DNA of 64,000 bases from NCBI RefSeq assembly GCF_044197065.1, contig NZ_JBIQOI010000002.1, positions 744,001-808,000 of the forward strand, written 5' to 3'. Below, one piece after another: positions 8,420 through 17,889 of this stretch. Within the stretch, counting starts at the first letter, position 1. The number at the start of each line of letters is the position of its first letter. A program made the translations under genes and the position numbers. Source of the DNA: Kluyvera ascorbata_C (GTDB lineage Bacteria > Pseudomonadota > Gammaproteobacteria > Enterobacterales > Enterobacteriaceae). Under the pieces are notes generated by a model. It worked only from the letters and a program-made list of their open reading frames with translations, searched no databases and was not told where the DNA came from.

Positions 8420-10180
8420 ATGACGCAAACCTATATCCCCGGCAAAGATGCCGCACTGGAAGATTCCATCGCTCGCTTCCAGCAAAAGCTGCTCGATCTG
8501 GGCTTCGACATTGAAGAAGCCTCCTGGCTGAACCCGGTTCCTAACGTCTGGTCGGTGCATATTCGTGATAAGGCATGCTCTCTGTGCTTTACCAACGGTA
8601 AAGGCGCGACCAAAAAAGCCGCGCTGGCCTCCGCGCTGGGTGAGTACTTCGAACGTCTCTCCACCAACTATTTCTTCGCCGATTTCTGGCTGGGCGACAA
8701 AATTGCTAACGATCCGTTCGTCCACTACCCGAACGAAAAATGGTTCCCGCTGACCGACGACGATGAAGTGCCAGAAGGCCTGCTCGATGCTCGCCTGCGT
8801 GCGTTCTACGATCCTGACGATCAGTTGACCGCCAGCATGCTGGTAGACCTGCAGTCCGGCAACGACGATCGCGGCGTATGCGGCCTGCCGTTTACCCGTC
8901 AGTCCGACGGTGAAACTATCTATATCCCGATGAACATCGTGGCTAACCTGTACGTTTCTAACGGCATGTCGGCGGGTAATACCCGTAATGAAGCCCGCGT
9001 ACAGGGGCTGTCAGAGGTCTTCGAACGCTACGTGAAAAACCGTATCATCGCAGAAAGCATCAGCCTGCCGGAAATCCCGGCCGAGGTGCTGGCGCGCTAT
9101 CCAGGCGTGGTTGAGTCCATCAAAACGCTGGAAGCGGAAGGTTTCCCAATCTTCGCTTACGACGGTTCACTGGGCGGTAAATACCCGGTGATCTGCGTGG
9201 TGCTGTTCAACCCAGCCAACGGCACCTGCTTCGCGTCCTTCGGCGCGCACCCTGATTTCGGCGTTGCGCTTGAGCGTACGGTGACCGAACTGCTGCAGGG
9301 CCGCGGTCTGAAAGATCTCGACGTGTTCACTCCGCCAACCTTCGATGACGAAGAAGTCGCTGAACATACCAACCTCGAAACCCACTTCATCGACTCCAGC
9401 GGTCTGATCTCCTGGGATATGTTCAAGCAGGATGCAGACTACCCGTTTGCAGACTGGAACTTCTCAGGCACGACCGAAGAAGAGTTCGCGACTCTGATGG
9501 CTATCTTCAATGAAGAAGATAAAGAAGTGTATATCGCCGACTATGAGCACCTGAGCGTTTACGCTTGCCGTATCATCGTACCTGGCATGTCTGATATCTA
9601 TCCGGCAGAAGATCTGTGGCTTGCCAATAACAATATGGGCAGCCACCTGCGCGACACCATTCTTTCTCTGCCGGGCAGCGAGTGGGAAAAAGAAGAGTAC
9701 CTGAATCTCATCGAACAGATGGATGATGAAGGCCTGGACGATTTCACCCGCGTACGCGAGCTTCTGGGCCTGGCCACCGGTCCAAATAACGGCTGGTCGA
9801 CCCTGCGCGTTGGCGAACTGAAAGCCATGCTGGCACTGGCAGGCGGCGACCTCGAGCAGGCACTGATCTGGACCGAGTGGACCATGGAGTTCAATGCTTC
9901 TGTGTTCAGCGCAGAGCGTGCTAACTACTACCGTTGTCTGCAAACGCTGCTGCTGCTGTCTCAGGAAGAAGAACGTGAACCTCTGCAGTATCTGAACGCT
10001 TTCGTCCGCATGTACGGTGCCGACGCCGTAGAAGCGGCCAGCGCGGCACTGAGCGGTGAAGAGGCCTTCTATGGTCTGCAGCCTGCTGACGGCTCCCTGG
10101 AAGCCTTCCCTGCGCATCAGTCGCTTCTGCAGGCCTATGAGAAGCTTCAGCGCGCGAAAGCGGCTTTCTGGGCGAAGTAG
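8420..10180 (+). CDS. ycaO: YcaO, YcaO-family ATP-dependent protein
   Basis: The founding member of the YcaO superfamily, whose characterised members use ATP to activate peptide backbones (azoline and thioamide formation). The precise substrate of this housekeeping member is not settled; in E. coli it has been linked to beta-methylthiolation of ribosomal protein S12 by RimO. It has 586 residues from the ATG at 8420, matching E. coli; an in-frame TTG at 8342 would add 26 residues without homology. The YcaO catalytic core spans roughly residues 50-400 (ATP-site stretches ASALGEYFERL and NEARVQGLSEVFERY), followed by a helical, TPR-like C-terminal region. It is a single gene with its own terminator. 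Confidence 0.94.
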   Translation: MTQTYIPGKDAALEDSIARFQQKLLDLGFDIEEASWLNPVPNVWSVHIRDKACSLCFTNGKGATKKAALASALGEYFERLSTNYFFADFWLGDKIANDPFVHYPNEKWFPLTDDDEVPEGLLDARLRAFYDPDDQLTASMLVDLQSGNDDRGVCGLPFTRQSDGETIYIPMNIVANLYVSNGMSAGNTRNEARVQGLSEVFERYVKNRIIAESISLPEIPAEVLARYPGVVESIKTLEAEGFPIFAYDGSLGGKYPVICVVLFNPANGTCFASFGAHPDFGVALERTVTELLQGRGLKDLDVFTPPTFDDEEVAEHTNLETHFIDSSGLISWDMFKQDADYPFADWNFSGTTEEEFATLMAIFNEEDKEVYIADYEHLSVYACRIIVPGMSDIYPAEDLWLANNNMGSHLRDTILSLPGSEWEKEEYLNLIEQMDDEGLDDFTRVRELLGLATGPNNGWSTLRVGELKAMLALAGGDLEQALIWTEWTMEFNASVFSAERANYYRCLQTLLLLSQEEEREPLQYLNAFVRMYGADAVEAASAALSGEEAFYGLQPADGSLEAFPAHQSLLQAYEKLQRAKAAFWAK

Positions 10181-10231
10181 GATATTTCCCGCAGAAAAAG
10201 TAGGTTTAACGTACAGTCTACGCTATATTAC

Positions 10232-10250
10232 GGGGCCAATTATTGGCCCC
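10232..10250 (+). terminator. Terminator after ycaO
   Basis: Stem GGGGCC/GGCCCC (10232-10237 with 10245-10250), extendable through AAT/ATT, followed by TTTTTTT. Confidence 0.88.
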
Positions 10251-10509
10251 TTTTTTTATTTCCACGCTTAGCTTCATAGAACTGTGAAAATAAAGTTAAA
10301 CATAAGTAAACACGATATTTAGTAGCTTACATTTATTGTTAATTTGCATAATGATTACCCCATTTTAATTAACTAATAAAATGAAGGGCAAAGAAAAAAT
10401 TCAACTGAATCTGTAAATCTTAAAATTTATTTTTATCATTAAATTCAATAAATTACCCTGGAATCGTTGAAAAACCATTCGTTCTTCAGGCCTATAAGCC
10501 AGGCGAGAT

Positions 10510-10523
10510 ATGATCTATATCAA
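10510..10523 (+). promoter_or_regulatory. FNR site of the focA-pflB promoter
   Basis: ATGATCTATATCAA matches the FNR consensus TTGAT-N4-ATCAA at nine of ten fixed positions. A TAGTAT -10 candidate at 10546-10551 puts the site centre near -41.5, the class II activator position. This is the arrangement known for the proximal pfl promoter of E. coli. A second TATAAT at 10533-10538 is an alternative -10. Confidence 0.75.
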
Positions 10524-10585
10524 ATTCTCATCTATAATGCTTTGTTAGTATCTCGTCGCCGATTAAATAAAAAGAGAGAGTTAGT

Positions 10586-11443
10586 GTGAAAGCTGACAAC
10601 CCTTTTGATCTACTCCTTCCTGCTGCGATGGCCAAAGTTGCCGAAGAAGCGGGTGTCTATAAAGCAACCAAGCATCCGCTGAAAACCTTTTATCTGGCGA
10701 TTACTGCGGGCGTCTTTATCTCGATTGCTTTTGTTTTTTACATTACCGCAACCACGGGTACCGCAGGTATGCCATTTGGCATCGCGAAACTCATTGGTGG
10801 TATTTGTTTCTCCTTGGGCTTAATTCTTTGCGTGATTTGTGGCGCAGACCTCTTCACCTCAACCGTACTGATCGTGGTAGCGAAAGCCAGCGGCCGTATC
10901 ACCTGGGGTCAATTGGCGAAAAACTGGCTCAACGTCTATGTTGGTAACCTGATTGGGTGCCTGCTCTTCGTACTGCTGATGTGGCTGTCCGGTGAGTACA
11001 TGACGGCCAACGGCGGATGGGGACTCAACGTCCTACAAACCGCTGACCACAAAATGCACCATACGTTTATCGAAGCCGTCGCTCTCGGCATCCTGGCTAA
11101 CCTGATGGTCTGCCTGGCCGTGTGGATGAGCTACTCTGGCCGCAGCCTGATGGATAAAGCCATGATTATGGTTTTACCGGTTGCCATGTTCGTTGCCAGC
11201 GGTTTTGAGCACAGTATCGCAAACATGTTTATGATCCCTATGGGTATCGTTATACGCGATTTTGCTAGCCCGGAATTCTGGACCGCTATCGGTTCTACTC
11301 CGGAAAGTTTCTCTCACCTGACCGTGATGCACTTCATCACCGATAACCTGATTCCCGTGACTATCGGGAATATCATCGGCGGCGGTTTGTTGGTCGGGTT
11401 GACATACTGGGTCATTTACCTGCGTGGCGGTGACCGTCATTAA
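10586..11443 (+). CDS. focA: Formate channel FocA
   Basis: Pentameric inner-membrane channel of the FNT family that exports and imports formate during mixed-acid fermentation and binds PflB through its N-terminus. It has 285 residues, six membrane helices and the conserved pore residues Thr91 (in GADLFTST) and His209 (in FEHSIANMF) expected from E. coli. The start is GTG at 10586 with GAGAGAG upstream; the same GTG start is used in E. coli, giving KADNPFDLLLP after the initiator. It is the first gene of focA-pflB, 55 bp before pflB. Confidence 0.97.
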   Translation: MKADNPFDLLLPAAMAKVAEEAGVYKATKHPLKTFYLAITAGVFISIAFVFYITATTGTAGMPFGIAKLIGGICFSLGLILCVICGADLFTSTVLIVVAKASGRITWGQLAKNWLNVYVGNLIGCLLFVLLMWLSGEYMTANGGWGLNVLQTADHKMHHTFIEAVALGILANLMVCLAVWMSYSGRSLMDKAMIMVLPVAMFVASGFEHSIANMFMIPMGIVIRDFASPEFWTAIGSTPESFSHLTVMHFITDNLIPVTIGNIIGGGLLVGLTYWVIYLRGGDRH

Positions 11444-11498
11444 TTGATGGTTGCTCCAGGCAGTAAATAAAAAGTCCACTTAAGAAGGTAGGTGTTAC

Positions 11499-13781
11499 AT
11501 GTCCGAACTTAATGAAAAGTTAGCCGCAGCCTGGGAAGGTTTTACCAAAGGTGATTGGCAGAATGAAGTAAACTTACGTGACTTCATCCAGAAAAACTAC
11601 ACTCCGTATGAGGGTGACGAGTCCTTCCTGGCTGGCGCTACTGAAGCGACCACCAAGCTGTGGGACAGCGTTATGGAAGGCGTTAAACTGGAAAACCGCA
11701 CCCATGCGCCAGTTGACTTTGACACCGCCGTAGCTTCAACCATCACTTCCCACGACGCTGGCTACATTAATAAGTCGCTGGAAAAAATCGTTGGTCTGCA
11801 GACTGAAGCCCCGCTGAAACGTGCTCTTATCCCGTTCGGCGGCATCAAAATGATCGAAGGTTCCTGCAAAGCGTATAATCGCGAACTGGACCCGATGATC
11901 AAAAAAATCTTCACCGAATACCGCAAAACCCATAACCAGGGCGTATTCGATGTTTACACCAAAGACATTCTGAACTGCCGTAAATCTGGCGTTCTGACTG
12001 GTCTGCCAGATGCTTACGGCCGTGGTCGTATCATCGGTGACTACCGTCGCATCGCGGTGTACGGTATCGACTTCCTGATGAAAGACAAATACGCACAGTT
12101 CCTGTCTCTGCAGTCTGACCTGGAAAACGGCGTAAACCTGGAAGCGACTATCCGCCTGCGTGAAGAAATCTCTGAACAGCACCGTGCACTGGGTCAGATC
12201 AAAGAGATGGCTGCTAAATACGGTTACGACATCTCTGGTCCGGCTACCAACGCTCAGGAAGCTATCCAGTGGACTTACTTCGGCTACCTGGCTGCAGTTA
12301 AATCCCAGAACGGCGCAGCAATGTCCTTCGGTCGTACTTCCAGCTTCCTGGATATCTACATCGAACGTGACCTGAAAGCAGGCAAAATCACTGAGCAAGA
12401 CGCTCAGGAAATGATTGACCACCTGGTCATGAAACTGCGTATGGTTCGCTTCCTGCGTACCCCTGAGTATGATGAACTGTTCTCCGGTGACCCAATCTGG
12501 GCGACTGAATCTATCGCAGGTATGGGCGTTGATGGCCGTACTCTGGTTACCAAAAACAGCTTCCGTTTCCTGAACACCCTGTACACCATGGGTCCTTCTC
12601 CAGAGCCGAACATCACCGTTCTGTGGTCTGAGAAACTGCCACTGGCGTTCAAAAAATATGCCGCTAAAGTGTCCATCGACACCTCTTCTCTGCAGTACGA
12701 GAACGATGACCTGATGCGTCCTGACTTTAACAACGATGACTACGCTATCGCTTGCTGCGTAAGCCCAATGATCGTTGGTAAACAAATGCAGTTCTTCGGT
12801 GCACGTGCAAACCTGGCGAAAACCATGCTGTACGCCATCAACGGCGGCGTTGATGAAAAACTGAAAATGCAGGTTGGTCCTAAAACTGAGCCAATGAAAG
12901 GCGACGTTCTGGACTACGATGAAGTTATGGATCGTATGGACCACTTCATGGATTGGCTGGCTAAACAGTACGTCACCGCGCTGAACGTCATCCACTACAT
13001 GCACGACAAGTACAGCTACGAAGCCTCTCTGATGGCGCTGCACGACCGTGACGTTATCCGCACCATGGCGTGTGGTATCGCTGGTCTGTCCGTTGCTGCT
13101 GACTCCCTGTCTGCAATCAAATATGCGAAAGTTAAACCGATTCGTGATGAAAACGGTCTGGCTATTGACTTCGAAATCGAAGGCGAATACCCGCAGTTTG
13201 GTAACAACGACGCTCGCGTCGATGACATGGCGGTTGACCTGGTAGAACGTTTCATGAAGAAAATTCAGAAACTGACTACTTACCGTAACGCTATCCCGAC
13301 TCAGTCTGTTCTGACCATCACCTCTAACGTGGTTTATGGTAAGAAAACTGGTAACACCCCAGACGGTCGTCGCGCTGGCGCGCCATTCGGCCCAGGTGCT
13401 AACCCAATGCACGGTCGTGACCAGAAAGGTGCTGTTGCCTCTCTGACTTCCGTTGCTAAACTGCCGTTTGCTTACGCTAAAGATGGTATCTCTTACACCT
13501 TCTCTATCGTTCCTAACGCTCTGGGTAAAGACGACGACGTTCGTAAAACCAACCTGGCTGGTCTGATGGACGGTTACTTCCACCACGAAGCGTCTATCGA
13601 AGGCGGTCAGCACCTGAACGTTAACGTTATGAACCGCGAAATGCTGCTCGACGCGATGGAAAACCCTGAGAAATATCCTCAGCTGACCATCCGTGTATCT
13701 GGCTACGCAGTACGTTTTAACTCCCTGACTAAAGAACAGCAGCAGGACGTTATTACCCGTACTTTCACTCAATCTATCTAA
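11499..13781 (+). CDS. pflB: Pyruvate formate-lyase (formate C-acetyltransferase 1)
   Basis: Glycyl-radical enzyme that converts pyruvate and CoA to acetyl-CoA and formate under anaerobic conditions. It has 760 residues, as in E. coli. The active-site cysteine pair is in IACCVSPM (Cys418/419 by E. coli numbering) and the glycyl radical residue (Gly734) is in RVSGYAVRF near the C-terminus. Codon use is strongly biased to preferred codons, typical of a very highly expressed gene. AGAAGGTAGG precedes the ATG. It is flanked by its channel FocA and activase PflA, and a terminator follows. Confidence 0.98.
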   Translation: MSELNEKLAAAWEGFTKGDWQNEVNLRDFIQKNYTPYEGDESFLAGATEATTKLWDSVMEGVKLENRTHAPVDFDTAVASTITSHDAGYINKSLEKIVGLQTEAPLKRALIPFGGIKMIEGSCKAYNRELDPMIKKIFTEYRKTHNQGVFDVYTKDILNCRKSGVLTGLPDAYGRGRIIGDYRRIAVYGIDFLMKDKYAQFLSLQSDLENGVNLEATIRLREEISEQHRALGQIKEMAAKYGYDISGPATNAQEAIQWTYFGYLAAVKSQNGAAMSFGRTSSFLDIYIERDLKAGKITEQDAQEMIDHLVMKLRMVRFLRTPEYDELFSGDPIWATESIAGMGVDGRTLVTKNSFRFLNTLYTMGPSPEPNITVLWSEKLPLAFKKYAAKVSIDTSSLQYENDDLMRPDFNNDDYAIACCVSPMIVGKQMQFFGARANLAKTMLYAINGGVDEKLKMQVGPKTEPMKGDVLDYDEVMDRMDHFMDWLAKQYVTALNVIHYMHDKYSYEASLMALHDRDVIRTMACGIAGLSVAADSLSAIKYAKVKPIRDENGLAIDFEIEGEYPQFGNNDARVDDMAVDLVERFMKKIQKLTTYRNAIPTQSVLTITSNVVYGKKTGNTPDGRRAGAPFGPGANPMHGRDQKGAVASLTSVAKLPFAYAKDGISYTFSIVPNALGKDDDVRKTNLAGLMDGYFHHEASIEGGQHLNVNVMNREMLLDAMENPEKYPQLTIRVSGYAVRFNSLTKEQQQDVITRTFTQSI

Positions 13782-13820
13782 TAGATTTGACTGAAATCGC
13801 GATTAAAAACGCGTAAAATG

Positions 13821-13844
13821 AAGGCTCCACCTCGGTGGGGCCTT
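13821..13844 (+). terminator. Terminator after pflB
   Basis: Long stem AAGGCTCCACC/GGTGGGGCCTT with a 2-base loop and one G-T pair, followed by TCTT. It separates pflB from pflA. Confidence 0.82.
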
Positions 13845-13986
13845 TCTTATAACCAACACTCGCTGAGTGGATTTTGCTTGCTGACTTCTATACTGAAGTT
13901 AACAAGCAAAATAAACTCGACGCGGCTTTATAACCGTGCTCGCAAACCTGGCTGTAAAGCTGGGAAGAACTGGAGATAACACCGCA

Positions 13987-14727
13987 ATGTCTGTAATTGG
14001 TCGTATTCACTCCTTTGAGTCCTGTGGCACCGTTGATGGCCCAGGCATCCGTTTTATTACCTTCTTCCAGGGCTGCCTGATGCGCTGCCTGTATTGCCAC
14101 AACCGCGATACCTGGGACACCCACGGCGGTAAAGAGATAACCGTTGAAGAGCTGATGAAAGAAGTGGTGACCTACCGCCACTTTATGAATGCATCCGGCG
14201 GCGGCGTGACCGCGTCCGGAGGCGAAGCTATTCTGCAGGCCGAGTTTGTGCGTGACTGGTTCCGCGCCTGTCACAAAGAAGGGATTCATACCTGTCTCGA
14301 TACCAACGGCTTCGTCCGTCGTTACGATCCGGTCATTGATGAACTGCTGGAAGTGACTGACCTGGTCATGCTCGATCTTAAACAGATGAACGACGACATT
14401 CACCAGAATCTGGTTGGCGTCTCCAACCATCGTACGCTGGAATTTGCTCAGTATCTGTCGAAGAAAAACATTAACGTCTGGATCCGCTATGTCGTCGTAC
14501 CAGGCTGGTCAGACGACGACGACTCCGCGCATCGTCTTGGCGAGTTTACCCGCGATATGGGCAACGTTGAGAAAATCGAACTGCTGCCTTATCACGAGCT
14601 GGGTAAACACAAATGGGTGGCGATGGGAGAAGAGTACAAGCTGGACGGCGTACACCCGCCGAAGAAAGAGACCATGGAGCGCGTGAAAGGCATCCTCGAG
14701 CAGTATGGTCATAAGGTGATGTACTAA
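13987..14727 (+). CDS. pflA: Pyruvate formate-lyase 1-activating enzyme
   Basis: Radical-SAM enzyme that installs the glycyl radical on PflB. It has 246 residues from the ATG at 13987, the E. coli length. The radical-SAM cluster motif CxxxCxxC is GCLMRCLYC, with Cys29, Cys33 and Cys36. The ATG at 13987 has GGAG at 13972-13975; an in-frame start at 13936 would add 17 unsupported residues. It follows the pflB terminator, so it probably has a promoter in the 205-bp gap. Confidence 0.97.
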   Translation: MSVIGRIHSFESCGTVDGPGIRFITFFQGCLMRCLYCHNRDTWDTHGGKEITVEELMKEVVTYRHFMNASGGGVTASGGEAILQAEFVRDWFRACHKEGIHTCLDTNGFVRRYDPVIDELLEVTDLVMLDLKQMNDDIHQNLVGVSNHRTLEFAQYLSKKNINVWIRYVVVPGWSDDDDSAHRLGEFTRDMGNVEKIELLPYHELGKHKWVAMGEEYKLDGVHPPKKETMERVKGILEQYGHKVMY

Positions 14728-14739
14728 CCCCCTGCTCAT

Positions 14740-14766
14740 CCCGGCGTCGCTTGCGCTCGGCCGGGC
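14740..14766. repeat. REP-like palindromic element
   Basis: Stem CCCGGC/GCCGGG around gtcgcttgcgctcg, followed by CTACG. This is the form of enterobacterial REP (repetitive extragenic palindromic) units, at the usual place just after a gene. Confidence 0.6.
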
Positions 14767-14775
14767 TACGATTTT

Positions 14776-14798
14776 AAACCCGGCTTTTTGCCGGGTTT
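14776..14798 (+). terminator. Terminator between convergent pflA and ycaM
   Basis: Stem AAACCCGGC with GCCGGGTTT around a T5 loop, followed by TCTTTT. It serves pflA. It overlaps the space just beyond the ycaM stop and may act weakly in the other direction. Confidence 0.83.
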
Positions 14799-14802
14799 TC
14801 TT

Positions 14803-16224
14803 TTAGTGCTTTTTGCGCGCCAGAAGCGGGAAGATCAACCCCAGTCCCACCAACACAAACGGTGTCGCCACGTTAAGCGACAGCTGGAATGCCCACTCAG
14901 GCGTAAAGGCGGTCATTTTCGGGAAAATACCGGTCAGACAGGCAAACGCGGTAAACATGAAGCACCATACGCCCACCGTCATTGCCAGTGAACGATTACG
15001 GATAAAGACATACTCCGACTGGTATTTCTGCCCCAGACGAATCACTGCGATAAACGCGACGAACACCCACAGATAGCGCAGCGGCATGACCACCGAGTTC
15101 AGATTCAACAGCCATTTGTAGAGGTCGTTCATATCACCGATGCCAAGCGTCGGCAGCATAATCAGCAGCGCCACCAGCACCAGCGTTAATAGATAGCCAT
15201 TTACCGGTGTACCCGACGCATTGGTTTTGCAGAGCTTCTGTGGGATATAGCGACTGTCGGCATCACTGAGCAGTACCTTCAGCGGTGCATCAATCGAAAA
15301 CACCAATGCCGCAATCTGCCCCAGGGTGTTCGCGATGGCATAAATTACCATCAGGGTGTTGCCCATATGGTAATAATCGCCCAGTTTCTGGAACGCGTAG
15401 TACTGGCCATTCGCCATCAGGTCGTTAGGGATGTTGTTTGAGTCGAACATCATCCCCATCGCCAACGAACCGAGGATGGCGCACACGGCAACCATCACCG
15501 CCAGGAAGATCATTCCGCGCGGAAATTCTTTGCCCGGATTTCGGGTGTTGTTTACATAAGGTGAGATTTTTTCCGCTCCGCCCACGGCAAATACCAGCAT
15601 CGAAATGGTAGTGATATAGGTGAAGTCAAAATGCGGAATAAAGGTTTGCCAGGTGATATTGCTGGTGGCGATTTTCACCTCGGTGATAGCCGGTGCCGTC
15701 ACCGCCATCACCACGTACAGCAGCGACATCACGAACATGGCGATCCCGGCAATCGACCCTACCAGCTTCAGCGATTTCATCCCTCGGGATGCCACCCACA
15801 TGAAGAAGACGAAAAGCGCCAGCGTAAAGCCCTGAAGCGCCACCACGCCGTACTCGGTGATAAGCGAGCCATTTCCCTTTATCGCCCAGCCCAGCGCAAT
15901 CAGAATGGCCTGCGGCTTCTGCGCCAGATAAGGAATGTGGACGACCCAGTAAGTCCAGGCAGCCAGATACGCCAGCCCCGGCCCCATCGTATTTTTAATC
16001 CAGGTACTAACGCCCCCCTTCCCATCCTTAAAGGTCGAACCAAGCTGGCCGACGATAAGCGCATAAGGCGTGAAATAAAGCGCGAAGATAAACAGCCATG
16101 AGAAAACAACCACCAGCCCCTGGTTGGCGTAGTTGTTGACGACGTTGCCAAAACCCCAAACCGTAATAAACGACATCAGCGCGATGTTATACCACCGCAG
16201 CTGCTTTTCTTGTTCGCCTGCCAT
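14803..16224 (-). CDS. ycaM: APC-superfamily amino acid transporter YcaM
   Basis: Inner-membrane transporter of the amino acid-polyamine-organocation (APC) superfamily; the substrate is unknown. It has 473 residues with about twelve hydrophobic helices and an N-terminal cytoplasmic stretch MAGEQEKQLRWYN. The sequence follows E. coli YcaM nearly throughout, the main difference being a shorter N-terminus. The start has GGAACGGAG upstream. It is convergent with pflA and is a single gene here. Confidence 0.88.
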   Translation of the reverse strand: MAGEQEKQLRWYNIALMSFITVWGFGNVVNNYANQGLVVVFSWLFIFALYFTPYALIVGQLGSTFKDGKGGVSTWIKNTMGPGLAYLAAWTYWVVHIPYLAQKPQAILIALGWAIKGNGSLITEYGVVALQGFTLALFVFFMWVASRGMKSLKLVGSIAGIAMFVMSLLYVVMAVTAPAITEVKIATSNITWQTFIPHFDFTYITTISMLVFAVGGAEKISPYVNNTRNPGKEFPRGMIFLAVMVAVCAILGSLAMGMMFDSNNIPNDLMANGQYYAFQKLGDYYHMGNTLMVIYAIANTLGQIAALVFSIDAPLKVLLSDADSRYIPQKLCKTNASGTPVNGYLLTLVLVALLIMLPTLGIGDMNDLYKWLLNLNSVVMPLRYLWVFVAFIAVIRLGQKYQSEYVFIRNRSLAMTVGVWCFMFTAFACLTGIFPKMTAFTPEWAFQLSLNVATPFVLVGLGLIFPLLARKKH

Positions 16225-16440
16225 AAGCTCCGTTCCTTGAATGTTATTGTTCGCGAATGCGATTTTTATCGACGGATGATTATGCGAGCACTAATCCAAA
16301 ATGGGTAACTCGGGCGTGCAAAATTACAACATCTCGCACATTTAATCGGGTTTATTGTCCGGAAGTCAGGAGAATATAGGCTCGCCCCCACCTACGCGAA
16401 AGCGACGTGGCAAACCTGAGTATAGCGATGCAGGAAAGAA

Positions 16441-16468
16441 TGACGCGTCATGTTGCCATAACGCGTCA
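16441..16468 (-). terminator. Hairpin after ycaD
   Basis: A perfect 8-bp stem TGACGCGT (16441-16448) with ACGCGTCA (16461-16468) and a 12-base loop lies just beyond the ycaD stop. On the minus strand it is followed by TTCTTTCC, a moderate U tract. Confidence 0.65.
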
Positions 16469-16474
16469 GCAGGA

Positions 16475-17626
16475 TCAGGCGTGAGCCACTGGGGTAGGAT
16501 GATGTCCGGCTTTGCGCAGCAGCATCATCAGATACACAAACGATACCCCGGCAATCATGATAAACAGCAGGTTGTCGGAATAGCTTTGCATCAGCATTGC
16601 CGTCAACGACGGCCCCACCAGGCTACCAATGGTATAGCTCAGCAGCAGCGCCTGGTTCATCGAGACGAGCTGATGATGCTCCACCTTCTCACAGGCCCAG
16701 GCCATCGCCACCGGATACAACGTGAAGCCCGCAGCGCCAAGGATAAACAGCGCCGGTGCCATCGCAGCCTGACTCAACATGCCTAAGCAGCCAATAATGA
16801 CCACGAAGACCTGAACGCGCAGCACCATCAGGCGCCCATAGCGGTCTGCCAACCGACCAATCGGCCATTGACCGAGGATCCCCGCGCTGACCATCACCGC
16901 CATCCAGAAGCCAATCCCGGAGTCACTGACGCCACGGTGGTTCAGATACAGTGGCATCAGGCCATACAGCGAGCCCAGGACAATCCCGGAAATAATGCAG
17001 CCATTTACGCCCAAACGAGCCTGACGCAGTTTGAACATTGGCCAGACACGTGCACTTTCATCCTGAGCGTCGTCTTTCTGGTTCACAATACGGGTAAACA
17101 ACAGCGGCAAAATGCCTGCCAGCACCACGCCGGTCATCAGTGGGAGAATGGTTGCCATATCCGTCGGCAATTTGCTGACGATAACCTGGCCCAGCACGGT
17201 ACCGATGTAATACATCATCATATAGGCCGCCAGCAGGCGACCGCGATTGCGTGAGGTGCCGCTGCACATCAGCGCGCTCTCCACCACCACCCAAATCATG
17301 GCGCAGCCAACGCCCGCGATAAAGCGCCAGAACATCCAGCTCCAGAAGCCCACCATAAAGCCCAGCCCCACGCAGCCCGCGGCAAAAATCAGCGAGGCGA
17401 TGTAGTAGCTGTAATTAAAACCAAGGCGCTTAATCAGCCGCCCGGTGAGCATGGTGCCAACCAGGTTGCCGGTAAAATAGGACGAGCTCACCACCCCCAC
17501 CTGCCAGGTAGGCAGATTTTCATGGGCGAGCCAAAGCGGGACGAGCGTGTTTAATACCGCGATCGCCAGCGTCAATAACAGTAGGCCGCAGAGCAGCAAT
17601 AGCACTGGGCGAGTATAGGTGGACAT
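16475..17626 (-). CDS. ycaD: Major facilitator superfamily transporter YcaD
   Basis: Twelve-helix MFS permease, orthologous to the uncharacterised E. coli YcaD; the substrate is unknown. It has 383 residues from the ATG at 17624-17626 (E. coli 382), starting MSTYTRPVLLLLCG. An in-frame upstream ATG at 17668 would add 14 residues and is less likely. Conserved stretches WVVVESALMCSGTSRNRGRLLAAYMM and MFS loop motifs (GRLIKRLGF, GRLADRYGR) are visible. It lies between ycaM and dmsC, all three on the minus strand, each apparently a separate unit. Confidence 0.9.
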   Translation of the reverse strand: MSTYTRPVLLLLCGLLLLTLAIAVLNTLVPLWLAHENLPTWQVGVVSSSYFTGNLVGTMLTGRLIKRLGFNYSYYIASLIFAAGCVGLGFMVGFWSWMFWRFIAGVGCAMIWVVVESALMCSGTSRNRGRLLAAYMMMYYIGTVLGQVIVSKLPTDMATILPLMTGVVLAGILPLLFTRIVNQKDDAQDESARVWPMFKLRQARLGVNGCIISGIVLGSLYGLMPLYLNHRGVSDSGIGFWMAVMVSAGILGQWPIGRLADRYGRLMVLRVQVFVVIIGCLGMLSQAAMAPALFILGAAGFTLYPVAMAWACEKVEHHQLVSMNQALLLSYTIGSLVGPSLTAMLMQSYSDNLLFIMIAGVSFVYLMMLLRKAGHHPTPVAHA

Positions 17627-17855
17627 GGGTTCAAAACCGTGAGGATAGACAGATTTCGTGCGCATCATGCCACTGCCAAAAACATTGTCAATCCACCTGA
17701 TTTCAACGATAGAAGGCTTTCTGGCTTAACGATTGACGTTTCTTATTCAACGCAACGATAAGCCGCGTTTAAGTTTATTTATTAGATTGTTTTCATTGAG
17801 AAATAGCAGAATTGCAGGATGAAGGTTCAGTCGAAAAAATTCATGGACAAAAAGT

Positions 17856-17877
17856 GCCAGGGCAAACCTGCCCTGGC
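17856..17877 (-). terminator. Terminator after dmsABC
   Basis: A perfect 9-bp stem GCCAGGGCA/TGCCCTGGC with a 4-base loop. On the minus strand it is followed by ACTTTTTG. It closes the dms operon. Confidence 0.87.
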
Positions 17878-17889
17878 GACTTATTTTGC

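Larger units (their letters stand above)
10181..10585. other. Intergenic region ycaO-focA
   Basis: 405 bp without a gene. It holds the ycaO terminator and, after about 240 bp of very AT-rich sequence, the FNR-type site and promoter of focA. I see no ORF that looks coding. Confidence 0.7.

Noticed and set aside
8420..10180. ycaO as a RiPP (azoline peptide) biosynthesis gene
   Set aside because: No precursor peptide, E1-like partner or transporter nearby. It is the conserved housekeeping ycaO next to focA-pflB.
11736..13772. 678-codon open frame antisense to pflB
   Set aside because: Long antisense frames arise from the strong codon bias of highly expressed genes. It has no ribosome site, no domain, and lies wholly over pflB.
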